Assembly: GCA_024698715.1 (NCBI GenBank)
Contig: JAILRA010000075.1
Location: 1 to 64,000, forward strand
Source of the DNA: Lachnospiraceae bacterium
GTDB lineage: Bacteria; Bacillota; Clostridia; Lachnospirales; Lachnospiraceae
Reading direction: 5' to 3'
DNA: 64,000 nucleotides
Positions 46,840-55,072 of this stretch are shown piece after piece. The notes under the pieces were generated by a model. The model was not told the DNA's origin. It worked only from the letters and a program-made list of their open reading frames with translations, and did no database searches. The position numbers were made by a program, and so were the translations under genes. The stretch's first letter is position 1, and each line of letters starts with the position of its first letter.

Positions 46840-47454
46840 ATGGAAAATACGATCAGTGTCGAACAGATGCGAAAAAGCGATGCATATACGATAGAACATT
46901 TTGTCGAAAGCAAAGAACTCATGTATCGTGCTGCCATGGGTGTTTTCGAATCTTATAAAGAATGGACCGGGAAAAGCATTGCGATAGTTGTCGGCGGAGG
47001 CAATAACGGCGGCGACGGATATGCTCTGGCGGGAATATTAAAAGAAAAGAACATAGGATCAGTCATTATAAAAGTTTCCGAAAAGATGAGTGAAGACGGA
47101 AAATATTACAGTGAAATCGCTTCCGATCTTGGTGTTGTAATTGAAGAGTTCCGCGAAGAAACGGATCTTCGTAAATACGATATCATCGTTGATTGCATTC
47201 TCGGCACCGGATTTGTCGGAGAAGTCAGAGGGAAAGCCAAAGATGCGATTGAAGCAATAAACAAAAGCAGTGCTTATGTTATAAGCGTCGATATCAACAG
47301 CGGTATGAACGGAGATACGGGTGAAGCTTCAACTGCAGTAAAGTCAGATCTTACGGTATCTATAGGATATTTCAAAAAAGGTCTTTTTACTGAAGCGGCT
47401 AAGGAGTATATTAAAGAAAAAGTTAACGTGAATATTGGCATAGTTTTGGTTTAA
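46840..47454 (+). CDS. nnrE: NAD(P)H-hydrate epimerase (standalone YjeF N-domain)
   Basis: 204 residues. It epimerises damaged R-NAD(P)HX to the S form for repair. The YjeF_N/AI-BP fold is shown by 'VVGGGNNGGDGYALA' (about 50-64), 'DCILGTGFVGEV' and 'VDINSGMNGDTGE'. Many bacteria fuse this to the NnrD dehydratase; here the protein ends after the epimerase and no dehydratase gene is in the window. ATG 46840 is chosen because TTGGAG at 46825-46830 is a ribosome binding site rather than a start. It lies 27 bases after the giant membrane protein gene and 8 before the MocR-like gene. Confidence 0.88.
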   Translation: MENTISVEQMRKSDAYTIEHFVESKELMYRAAMGVFESYKEWTGKSIAIVVGGGNNGGDGYALAGILKEKNIGSVIIKVSEKMSEDGKYYSEIASDLGVVIEEFREETDLRKYDIIVDCILGTGFVGEVRGKAKDAIEAINKSSAYVISVDINSGMNGDTGEASTAVKSDLTVSIGYFKKGLFTEAAKEYIKEKVNVNIGIVLV

Positions 47455-47462
47455 ACAGCATA

Positions 47463-48536
47463 ATGAAAAAATATATTTCCATATATGAAAGCCTTAAAAA
47501 AGATATAACGGAAGGAGTTTACAAAAAGGGCAGTAAACTTCCTTCAAAAAGAACTCTCGCGGATCAGTGGGGCGTAAGCCTTATAACCATTGAACATTCA
47601 TATGAACTTTTACTTGACGAAGGATATATTCAAAGTCAAGAAAAAAAGGGATATTTTGTTTTGTATGAAGCGGGGGATTTTTTTTATGGGGATAAAAAGT
47701 CCGATTCGCTATCTTATGAGCTGATAGAATATAATTATGAAAACATTACTCCCGCAAAACAGGGTGAATATTATATCTCATTTGATGTTTATGCAAAATA
47801 TGTAAGGCGTGCGCTTTCGTTCTGTCAGGATGAAGTAATGGTAAAAGCACCTTCTTTCGGAGTTCTGAAACTTAGAAAATCGATCAGTGAATATCTTTTG
47901 AGAAGCCGTCATATAAATGTTTCTCCGAAACAGATAATCATCGGTGCAGGAGCGGAATATCTTTACGGTCTGATCGTAAGGACTTTGGGAACCGACATTG
48001 TATACGGTATCGAATCTCCCGGTTACAGAAGGATAAAAGAAGTATATGAATCATACGGCGTTAAAACAGATACTTTAAATCTTTGCAAGGACGGTATTGA
48101 AAGTTTTGAGCTTAAAAGAACCAATGCAGGTATTTTGCATGTTACACCTTACAGAAGTTATCCGACCGGTGTTACGGCTACGGCGGGAAAGAAGAGTGAA
48201 TATTTAAATTGGGCGCATGAGAAAGACGGGATCCTTATCGAAGATGATTTTGAATCCGAATTCACGCCTTCAAGAAAAGCCGTTGATACCATTTTTTCAA
48301 TGGATAACGAAGGTTCGGTAATATATGTTAATACATTCACCAGAACAATTTCCCCTTCAATAAGAATGGCATATATGCTGATACCCGAAAAACTCCTCGA
48401 TGTTTTCGAAGAAAAGATATCTTATTATTCCTGCCCCGTACCGACTCTCGAACAGATAACAGTTTCTTATCTTTTGGACAGCGGAGAATTTGAAAGGCAT
48501 ATAAACAGAGTCAGGAGAATGTTAAGAAACAAATAA
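47463..48536 (+). CDS. MocR-type GntR regulator with a degenerate, truncated aminotransferase domain
   Basis: 357 residues against ~460-480 for MocR proteins. The N-terminal GntR winged helix (about 1-68, 'GSKLPSKRTLADQWGVSLITIEHSYELLLDEGYI') is normal. The aminotransferase-like part begins near 120 ('VRRALSFCQDEVMVKAPSFGVLKLRKSISEYL') and keeps 'ILIEDDFESEF'. The PLP-binding lysine of 'GTFSKTLAPGLRLGY' is replaced by Arg294 in 'NTFTRTISPSIRMAY', and the protein stops at 'RVRRMLRNK', where about 100 more residues are expected. It may act as a DNA-binding protein with a PLP-independent sensor, or be decaying. Confidence 0.8.
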   Translation: MKKYISIYESLKKDITEGVYKKGSKLPSKRTLADQWGVSLITIEHSYELLLDEGYIQSQEKKGYFVLYEAGDFFYGDKKSDSLSYELIEYNYENITPAKQGEYYISFDVYAKYVRRALSFCQDEVMVKAPSFGVLKLRKSISEYLLRSRHINVSPKQIIIGAGAEYLYGLIVRTLGTDIVYGIESPGYRRIKEVYESYGVKTDTLNLCKDGIESFELKRTNAGILHVTPYRSYPTGVTATAGKKSEYLNWAHEKDGILIEDDFESEFTPSRKAVDTIFSMDNEGSVIYVNTFTRTISPSIRMAYMLIPEKLLDVFEEKISYYSCPVPTLEQITVSYLLDSGEFERHINRVRRMLRNK

Positions 48537-48724
48537 TCGGCGACAAATGAATGACAAATATACAATTTGTATTTTATAATTTATTAATGTATAAAATATT
48601 TACAAAAATCCATTTATTTTCAATCAAATTAAATATATAATAATTTATCAATATTATTTTTTAGACGATCTTGTCGGATATTTAAAAAATTTATCGATTT
48701 TATAGGATTCTGAAGGGAGTTCTT

Positions 48725-50905
48725 ATGGCGAATGAAGTGAAATCTGACGGCTTTTTTAAAAGATATCTTAAACCTATATTGTTTTATTTGCTTTTTGTTC
48801 TGGTAAATATTGCATTAAACAGGCTTGTAAATTATTTTCATCTTCCTCTTTTCCTGGACAGTATCGGCACTATTTTAGCCGCTATTCTGGGAGGTTATCT
48901 TCCCGGTATCATAGTCGGATATACTACAAATATAATCAACTGTACATCGGCTCCCTCAACAGCATATTATGCTATTCTGAGTGTTCTCATAGCCCTTACC
49001 GCAAGATTCTTTTATGACAGAGGCTTTTTTGACAAATTCCATAAGACTATTGTTACAATTCCCGTTTTTGCGTTTATCGGAGGATTTTTAGGGTCTATTT
49101 TAACATATTTTATGTACGGCTTTGGCATGGGAGAAGGCATATCTTCTTCTTTTGCGCAGTCACTGCTTGCCAGCGGTAAAGTAAATGTATTTTTTGCCCA
49201 GCTTATTTCCGACGTAACGATCGACCTTATCGATAAAGCCATTACGGTTATAGTTGTATTTATACTTCTAAAGATAATACCCGAGAAATTTGCTTCTATG
49301 ATAGCTCTGGTTAACTGGAAACAGAGACCTTTAAGAAAAGAAGAGATCATTGAAGTTAACAAAACAACCAGCAGGAAAGCGCCTCTCAGAACCAAGATCA
49401 TCGTTATCATCGGTTCGGTTATGATAATCGTTGCTCTGGTAACAACAACGATCAGTTATATCCTTTATCAGCAGTTTGCGATCAAACAGTATACTTTTAC
49501 CGCAAAAAATGTTGCGAGCCTGGTTGCAAGTACTGTTGATGGCGACAGAGTTGATGCTTATTTCGAAGAGGGTCCCGGTTCCGTCGATTATGCCGATACG
49601 GTAAACAAACTTAAAAAGATTTACGAAAGTTCTCCTTACATAAAATATATTTATGTTTATAAGATACTTCCTGACGGATGTCATGTTGTGTTCGATCTGG
49701 ATACCGAAGACATGGAAGGCGGTGAACTTGGTGATTTCGTGGAATTTGACGAATCATTTATGGATAAAGTTCCTGCGCTTTTATCAGGTCAGCCTATTGA
49801 TCCAATTATTACAAATGATACATTCGGCTGGCTCCTTACAGATTACGAACCCGTATATGATTCCACTCATAAATGTGTATGCTATGCATGTGCGGACATT
49901 AGCATGGAAGAAATTACTTCAAACGGAATAAGTTTTCTTGTGAAGGTATTTTCTCTTTTCCTTGGATTTTTCATATTCATACTGGTATTCAGTATGTGGC
50001 ATATGCAGTATCATCTGACTTTCCCTCTGGATGCCATGACATATGCGGCAAATCATTTTGCACACAGCTCGGATGAAGAACTGAAAAACGGTGTTGAAAG
50101 ATTAAACGATCTGAAGATCTTGACCGGTGACGAAATTGAAAGTCTGTACGAATCATTGTCGAAAACCTTCGGCGAAACGGTCGGATATATTGATGAAGTT
50201 AAAACAAAGGGCAAGGAAATTTCCAAGATGCAGAACGGTCTTATTTATATAATGGCCGATCTTGTGGAAAGCCGTGACAAGAGTACGGGCGATCATATCA
50301 GAAAAACCAGTGCTTACGTTAATCTGATCTTAAATAAGCTTAAAGAAAAAGAAGGATTTAAAGATATACTTACTGATGAATATATTTACGAAGTTTCAAA
50401 TTCATCTCCTTTACATGATGTCGGAAAGATCAAAGTATCCGATCTGATACTTAATAAACCCGGCAGACTTAATGACGAAGAATTCGAAAAGATGAAGATG
50501 CATACTATCGAAGGCGAAAAGATCATAGATAATGCAATGAAACTTTCATCAACTTCGGATTATCTTAAAGAAGCCAAGAATATTTCGACATATCATCATG
50601 AAAAATATGATGGTTCCGGATATCCTTACGGATTAAAGGGCGATGACATTCCTTTATCGGCTAGAATCATGGCTGTGTCAGATGTTTTTGACGCTCTGGT
50701 TTCTCCCAGAGTATACAAACCGGCCATGAAATTCGAAGATGCTATGAATATCATTAAAGACGGATCAGGAAAACATTTCGATCCCATGATCGTTGAAGTA
50801 TTTGTCGAAAATGAGGAAGCTGTTCGTCAAATTGCCGAAGAACATAAGAGAGTGTTCTACGATCAGGATAACGATGACGATAAAAAAGAGGAAAAGAATG
50901 AATAG
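48725..50905 (+). CDS. HD-GYP domain membrane receptor (probable c-di-GMP phosphodiesterase)
   Basis: 726 residues. The N-terminal ~200 residues hold about six helices resembling an ECF-transporter substrate-binding (S) component-like domain. A helix near 225-250 then leads to an extracellular sensor domain (about 250-400), another helix (about 405-425), a HAMP-like linker and a cytoplasmic HD-GYP domain (about 500-710). HD-GYP residues seen are 'ESRDKSTGDHIRKTSAYV', H564-D565 in 'LHDVGKI', 'MHTIEGEKII', 'YHHEKYDGSGYPYGLKGDDIP' and 'ARIMAVSDVFDAL'. Such domains hydrolyse c-di-GMP. GAAGGGAG precedes the ATG. A DUF2225 gene follows 23 bases later. The 188 bases upstream are very AT-rich and show no clear structure. 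Confidence 0.88.
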   Translation: MANEVKSDGFFKRYLKPILFYLLFVLVNIALNRLVNYFHLPLFLDSIGTILAAILGGYLPGIIVGYTTNIINCTSAPSTAYYAILSVLIALTARFFYDRGFFDKFHKTIVTIPVFAFIGGFLGSILTYFMYGFGMGEGISSSFAQSLLASGKVNVFFAQLISDVTIDLIDKAITVIVVFILLKIIPEKFASMIALVNWKQRPLRKEEIIEVNKTTSRKAPLRTKIIVIIGSVMIIVALVTTTISYILYQQFAIKQYTFTAKNVASLVASTVDGDRVDAYFEEGPGSVDYADTVNKLKKIYESSPYIKYIYVYKILPDGCHVVFDLDTEDMEGGELGDFVEFDESFMDKVPALLSGQPIDPIITNDTFGWLLTDYEPVYDSTHKCVCYACADISMEEITSNGISFLVKVFSLFLGFFIFILVFSMWHMQYHLTFPLDAMTYAANHFAHSSDEELKNGVERLNDLKILTGDEIESLYESLSKTFGETVGYIDEVKTKGKEISKMQNGLIYIMADLVESRDKSTGDHIRKTSAYVNLILNKLKEKEGFKDILTDEYIYEVSNSSPLHDVGKIKVSDLILNKPGRLNDEEFEKMKMHTIEGEKIIDNAMKLSSTSDYLKEAKNISTYHHEKYDGSGYPYGLKGDDIPLSARIMAVSDVFDALVSPRVYKPAMKFEDAMNIIKDGSGKHFDPMIVEVFVENEEAVRQIAEEHKRVFYDQDNDDDKKEEKNE

Positions 50906-50928
50906 TTTAAAGTGTTCGGAGGCCCGTA

Positions 50929-51654
50929 ATGGCTGACAGCGAACTTGTATTTAAAAAATCATATAAATGTCCGATCTGCGATTCCAGTTTCAAAAATCTT
51001 ACCGTCAAACAGGGAAGAGCCAGGATGGAAAGCACGGATTTCGATCTTAAGATCAATTACAGAAGTATTGAACCGCTTAAATATGATATCATTCTTTGCC
51101 CGGTATGCGGATATGCGGCTCTTGAAAGATATTTTGAAAGGGTTTCGGTTTTTCAGAGAAAAAATATCATAGACAAGATATGCCAGTCTTTTAATTCGGT
51201 TTTCGAAGACAAGGACGAGTTTGATTTCGAAGATGCCATCATTAGATATAAATTTGCATTTCTGACATGTCAGGTTAAAATGTCCAAGAGCAGCGAACTT
51301 GGATTTCTGTGCCTGAAAATGGGATGGCTGTATCGTTCGTATGCCAAATCACTTGATGAGAACGAAACCAAAAAGATAAAAGAGTTAAACAAGCTCGAGT
51401 TGGATTTTCTTGACAAGGCTTACAACTATTTCGAAGATGCGAGAGCAAATGAACAGAGTCCTATCTGCGGAATGGATGAGATCACGTTCGATACGCTTCT
51501 TGCCGGCTTGTGTGTTAAATTAAAGAAAACCGATGAAGCGAGAAATTATATAGGGATCATTCTCCAAAACCGTGATGCACTCAAAAGAGTAAAGGACAAA
51601 GCGAGAGATCTGAAAGAACTGGTTGATGAGATTGAAAATGAATCCGAAGAATGA
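50929..51654 (+). CDS. DUF2225 zinc-binding protein
   Basis: 241 residues, soluble. Two cysteine pairs, 'CPICDSSF' near residue 15 and 'CPVCGYAALERYFE' near residue 60, probably bind one zinc. The rest is helical and looks TPR-like ('DFLDKAYNYFEDARANEQ', 'LCVKLKKTDEARNYIGIIL'). DUF2225 proteins are widespread in Firmicutes and have no assigned function. TCGGAGG precedes the start. It is likely co-transcribed with the HD-GYP gene. Confidence 0.87.
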   Translation: MADSELVFKKSYKCPICDSSFKNLTVKQGRARMESTDFDLKINYRSIEPLKYDIILCPVCGYAALERYFERVSVFQRKNIIDKICQSFNSVFEDKDEFDFEDAIIRYKFAFLTCQVKMSKSSELGFLCLKMGWLYRSYAKSLDENETKKIKELNKLELDFLDKAYNYFEDARANEQSPICGMDEITFDTLLAGLCVKLKKTDEARNYIGIILQNRDALKRVKDKARDLKELVDEIENESEE

Positions 51655-51674
51655 GGATTAAAAGAAATATCTTA

Positions 51675-51703
51675 TTTACATAATTAAAACAGTGTGATAG
51701 AAT
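51675..51703 (+). promoter_or_regulatory. Promoter of rpsO
   Basis: TTTACA at 51675-51680, a 17-base spacer and TAGAAT at 51698-51703. It gives a leader of about 85 bases. Confidence 0.65.
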
Positions 51704-51719
51704 ATCTTTCGTATGCGAA

Positions 51720-51764
51720 CCGAATCTATGTTGTTTGACACTCCGACTTACAGCTTGGATTTGG
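51720..51764 (+). promoter_or_regulatory. Possible S15-responsive leader structure of rpsO
   Basis: A closing helix CCGAATC (51720-51726) / GATTTGG (51758-51764) encloses about 31 bases that can form a further short stem (GTTG/CGAC). S15 represses its own mRNA through leader structures in several bacteria; that this one does so is inference. Confidence 0.3.
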
Positions 51765-51794
51765 CAGTAAATAATAATTCAGGAGGAAAACAAG

Positions 51795-52061
51795 ATGATT
51801 TCAAAAGAGAAGAAGCAGGCAGTTATTGCTGAATATGCTCGTTCCGAAGGTGATACAGGTTCACCTGAAGTACAGATCGCAGTTCTTACAGCACGTATCA
51901 ACGAACTCACAGAGCATATGAAGAAGAATCCCAAGGATTTCCATTCTAACAGAGGTCTTCTTAAGATGGTTGGTCAGCGTCGTGGCTTGCTTAATTATCT
52001 TAAGAATACAGATATTGAAAGATATCGTGCTCTTATCGAAAAACTCGGACTCAGAAAATAA
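51795..52061 (+). CDS. rpsO: 30S ribosomal protein S15
   Basis: 88 residues, standard length. It binds 16S rRNA in the central domain and starts platform assembly. '[41 protein letters not shown]' region and the C-terminal '[21 protein letters not shown]' part are classic (long text shortened here to landmarks at about residues 24-88). A perfect AGGAGG lies before the ATG. It is followed by pnp, a common bacterial order. Confidence 0.98.
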   Translation: MISKEKKQAVIAEYARSEGDTGSPEVQIAVLTARINELTEHMKKNPKDFHSNRGLLKMVGQRRGLLNYLKNTDIERYRALIEKLGLRK

Positions 52062-52069
52062 TCATTACA

Positions 52070-52095
52070 GGCGGGCATTTATTTGTCCGCCTTAT
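52070..52095 (+). terminator. Hairpin after rpsO, probable weak terminator
   Basis: Eight-bp stem GGCGGGCA / TGTCCGCC (one G-T pair) with loop TTTATT, then TTATT. The weak T-tract suggests partial read-through into pnp. Confidence 0.6.
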
Positions 52096-52130
52096 TGCGT
52101 TATTATGGAATACGCATTTTATCTGTTAAC

Positions 52131-52240
52131 TTAAGGCAGAAGATCATTCCGAAGCCACTGAAATCAATACAAATTTTCGTTGACGAACTAAATATCCGAT
52201 TTGTGTTGTTCTCAGTAGTTTCGGCCGCTTCTGCCTTGAA
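52131..52240 (+). promoter_or_regulatory. Long nested hairpin leader of pnp
   Basis: Four stacked helices fold the whole 110-base stretch: 52131-52142 with 52228-52239 (AAGGCAGAAG / CTTCTGCCTT plus T-G and T-A); 52149-52161 with 52212-52224 (13 positions, one mismatch, one G-T); 52166-52174 with 52199-52207 (9 pairs, one T-G); 52176-52179 with 52184-52187 (TTCG/CGAA). The base of the stem lies 29 bases before the pnp ATG. In E. coli a double-stranded pnp leader is cut by RNase III and lets PNPase repress its own mRNA; the same logic is inferred here. Confidence 0.7.
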
Positions 52241-52268
52241 AATAAAAATATTTTAAAGGAGAAGAAAA

Positions 52269-54353
52269 ATGGCATTTAAAACATTCAGTCTTGAACTTGC
52301 CGGACGTACGTTATCCGTAGATGTCGGAAGAGTATCCGCTCAGGCAAACGGCGCCGCTTTTATGCATTACGGCGACACAACGGTTCTTTCTACTGCTACA
52401 GCTTCAGAGAAGCCCAGAGACGGAATCGACTTTTTCCCTCTTTCCGTTGAGTACGAAGAGAAATTATACTCTGTAGGAAAGATCCCCGGAGGTTTCAACA
52501 AAAGAGAAGGTAAGGCTTCAGAGAACGCTATTCTTACAAGCCGTGTTATTGACCGTCCCATGAGACCTTTATTCCCCAAGGATTACAGAAACGATGTTAC
52601 TTTGAACAACCTCGTAATGAGTGTTGATCCCGAGTGCCGCCCCGAGCTTGTTGCTATGCTTGGTTCAGCGATCGCTACATCAATTTCGGATATTCCTTTC
52701 TTCGGTCCCTGCGCTACAACACAGGTTGGTCTGATCGACGGAGAGTTCATCATCAACCCTAACCAGGAACAGTGGAAGAACGGTGATATGCAGTTAACGG
52801 TTGCTTCAACAAGCGAAAAGGTTATCATGATCGAAGCGGGTGCTAACGAAGTTCCCGAAGCAAAAATGATCGAAGCCATCTACAAGGCTCATGAGATCAA
52901 CCAGACAATCATTGCATGGATCAATCAGATCGTTGCAGAGGTTGGTAAGCCCAAACATGAATATGAATCATGTGCTATTCCCGAAGAACTCTTTGCAAAG
53001 ATGAAAGAGATCGTAACTCCCGAAGAAATGGAAGTTGCCGTATTTACAGACGAAAAGCAGAAGAGAGAAGAAAATATTCGTGTTATCACAGAGAAACTCG
53101 AAGAAGCTTTTGCTGAGAACGAAGAGTGGCTTGCAATTTTAGGCGAAGCTATTTACCAGTACGAAAAGAAGACAGTAAGAAAGATGATCCTTAAAGATCA
53201 CAAGCGTCCCGACGGTCGTGAGATCACACAGATCCGTCCTCTTGCTGCAGAAGTTGATATCATCCCCAGAGTTCACGGTTCATCCATGTTCACCAGAGGA
53301 CAGACACAGATCTGCGATGTATGTACACTTGCTCCTCTTTCAGAGGTTCAGAAGATTGATGGTCTTGATGACAACGAAACTTCCAAGAGATATATGCATC
53401 ATTACAACTTCCCTGCATACTCTGTAGGTGAGACAAAGGTTTCAAGAGGTCCCGGACGTCGTGAGATCGGTCACGGTGCTTTAGCTGAGAGAGCTCTTAT
53501 CCCCGTACTTCCTTCAGAGGAAGAATTCCCTTACGCGATCCGTTGCGTATCCGAAACATTTGAATCAAACGGTTCAACATCCATGGCTTCAACATGTGCA
53601 TCATGTATGTCACTTATGGCCGCAGGTGTTCCCATTAAGAAGATGGTTGCAGGTATCTCATGTGGTTTGGTTACAGGCGAAACAGATGATGATTTCATCC
53701 TTCTTACAGATATCCAGGGGCTCGAAGACTTCTTCGGAGATATGGACTTCAAGGTAACAGGTACTACAGACGGTATCACAGCTATTCAGATGGATATCAA
53801 GATTCACGGTCTTACAAGACCCATCGTTGAAGGCGCCATAGCAAGATGTCGTGAAGCAAGACTCTTCATCATGGATAACTGCATGAAGAAAGCAATCGCA
53901 GAACCCAGAAAAGAGATCAGCAAATACGCTCCCAAGATCGTTCAGATCTCAATCGATCCCGATAAGATCGGTGATGTTGTCGGACAGAAGGGTAAGACTA
54001 TCAACGAGATTATCGCACGTACAGGCGTTAAGATCGATATTACCGATGACGGCAAGGTTGGTGTATGCGGTACAGATATCGACAAGATCAACGAAGCGAT
54101 CAATATGATCAATACCATCGTAACTGATTACGAGGAAGGTCAGATCCTTAAGGGTGTTGTTGTTTCCATCAAGGAATTCGGCGCATTCGTGGAATTTGCT
54201 CCCGGAAAAGAAGGAATGGTTCATATTTCCAAGATTGCAAAGAACCGTATCGAGCATGTCGAAGATGTTCTTACACTCGGTGACAAAGTTACCGTTAAGT
54301 GCATGGGCAAAGACAAGATGGGCAGAATGAGCTTCTCCATCAAAGATGTGTAA
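52269..54353 (+). CDS. pnp: Polyribonucleotide nucleotidyltransferase (PNPase)
   Basis: 694 residues. A phosphorolytic 3'-5' exoribonuclease and part of mRNA turnover. Two RNase PH-like domains (about 10-215 and 305-545, with 'RPDGREITQIRPLAAEV' opening the second and 'GRREIGHGALAERAL' in its core) are separated by a helical domain. A KH domain has the GxxG loop in 'VVGQKGKTINEI' (near 570), and a C-terminal S1 domain (about 615-690) has 'KEFGAFVEFAPGKEGMVH'. AAAGGAGAAG precedes the ATG. Confidence 0.98.
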   Translation: MAFKTFSLELAGRTLSVDVGRVSAQANGAAFMHYGDTTVLSTATASEKPRDGIDFFPLSVEYEEKLYSVGKIPGGFNKREGKASENAILTSRVIDRPMRPLFPKDYRNDVTLNNLVMSVDPECRPELVAMLGSAIATSISDIPFFGPCATTQVGLIDGEFIINPNQEQWKNGDMQLTVASTSEKVIMIEAGANEVPEAKMIEAIYKAHEINQTIIAWINQIVAEVGKPKHEYESCAIPEELFAKMKEIVTPEEMEVAVFTDEKQKREENIRVITEKLEEAFAENEEWLAILGEAIYQYEKKTVRKMILKDHKRPDGREITQIRPLAAEVDIIPRVHGSSMFTRGQTQICDVCTLAPLSEVQKIDGLDDNETSKRYMHHYNFPAYSVGETKVSRGPGRREIGHGALAERALIPVLPSEEEFPYAIRCVSETFESNGSTSMASTCASCMSLMAAGVPIKKMVAGISCGLVTGETDDDFILLTDIQGLEDFFGDMDFKVTGTTDGITAIQMDIKIHGLTRPIVEGAIARCREARLFIMDNCMKKAIAEPRKEISKYAPKIVQISIDPDKIGDVVGQKGKTINEIIARTGVKIDITDDGKVGVCGTDIDKINEAINMINTIVTDYEEGQILKGVVVSIKEFGAFVEFAPGKEGMVHISKIAKNRIEHVEDVLTLGDKVTVKCMGKDKMGRMSFSIKDV

Positions 54354-54380
54354 AATACTAAAATAAATAAAGAATAAATG

Positions 54381-54411
54381 CGGGTACATTTGAAAGTGTA
54401 CCCGTTTTTTA
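54381..54411 (+). terminator. Intrinsic terminator after pnp
   Basis: Stem CGGGTACA / TGTACCCG with an 8-base loop and TTTTTT. Confidence 0.93.
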
Positions 54412-54456
54412 TTGCCCTGAGAAACTAATTCAAACTGTATTTTATGAGTATAAATA

Positions 54457-54465
54457 TGGTATAAT
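54457..54465 (+). promoter_or_regulatory. Extended -10 promoter for the small membrane protein gene
   Basis: TG-G-TATAAT at 54457-54465. Because it overlaps the first possible ATG (54464), the real start codon is probably further downstream. Confidence 0.5.
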
Positions 54466-54499
54466 GAATAAAAATTCAAAAGGGTATTTCAGTTATACT

Positions 54500-54988
54500 A
54501 TGGTTGTACTGGCAGGTAAGAAATTAATATCGATAATTATCGCAGTGATATTTTTGACGGTTATAGTCGGACTGATAGTTGCAGGCATTCTGACATTTAA
54601 ACCCTTACATTATCAGACCGATTACAGTAATGATGTATCGTGGCTTTGTAAAAATCTGGATGGTGTTGTAAGTGGCGAATACAATACGGGTTATGAATGC
54701 TGGAATATATTCGGAACCACACAGGTTGCTCCGGGTGCCGCAGGAGATAAGGATTATTACGGATATATCAGAATATCCGAGGAAGAAGCAGAGAAACTCT
54801 GCAATGAATACAATTGGTCAGTGAGTAAGAAACCGATGCCGAATACCGGTAATATTAATTTAACATCTTATGATCCGAATGACTGGTATGTCTGTAAGGA
54901 TTTTACAGATGACAAGTTTCCGGGGCTGGGTATTACGGATGTCCGTTTTGATAAAACAGATACGATAGTTTTTTCTACAGAACATTAA
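54500..54988 (+). CDS. Small single-pass membrane protein of unknown function
   Basis: About 162 residues if it starts at ATG 54500. One strong transmembrane helix (about 10-33) is followed by a probable extracellular domain with four cysteines ('WLCKN', 'YECWN', 'KLCNE', 'YVCKD') that could form two disulfides. I recognise no family. The longer reading from 54464 would begin within the promoter's -10 box. The ribosome binding site (AAAAGGG) is distant, so the start is not certain. Confidence 0.6.
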   Translation: MVVLAGKKLISIIIAVIFLTVIVGLIVAGILTFKPLHYQTDYSNDVSWLCKNLDGVVSGEYNTGYECWNIFGTTQVAPGAAGDKDYYGYIRISEEEAEKLCNEYNWSVSKKPMPNTGNINLTSYDPNDWYVCKDFTDDKFPGLGITDVRFDKTDTIVFSTEH

Positions 54989-55000
54989 GATCTTGGATTT

Positions 55001-55029
55001 TTGTCGAGCAATATTTTTTTATATATAAT
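55001..55029 (+). promoter_or_regulatory. Promoter of deoB
   Basis: TTGTCG at 55001-55006, a 17-base spacer and TATAAT at 55024-55029. Confidence 0.65.
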
Positions 55030-55072
55030 AGATTGATTCTTTTTTGATAAGAATATGATTGGAGGGTTACAG

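Noticed and set aside
48537-48724. Regulatory RNA before the HD-GYP gene
   Set aside because: The stretch is very AT-rich; only weak A/T stems such as ACAAAT/ATTTGT are visible and no known riboswitch core appears.
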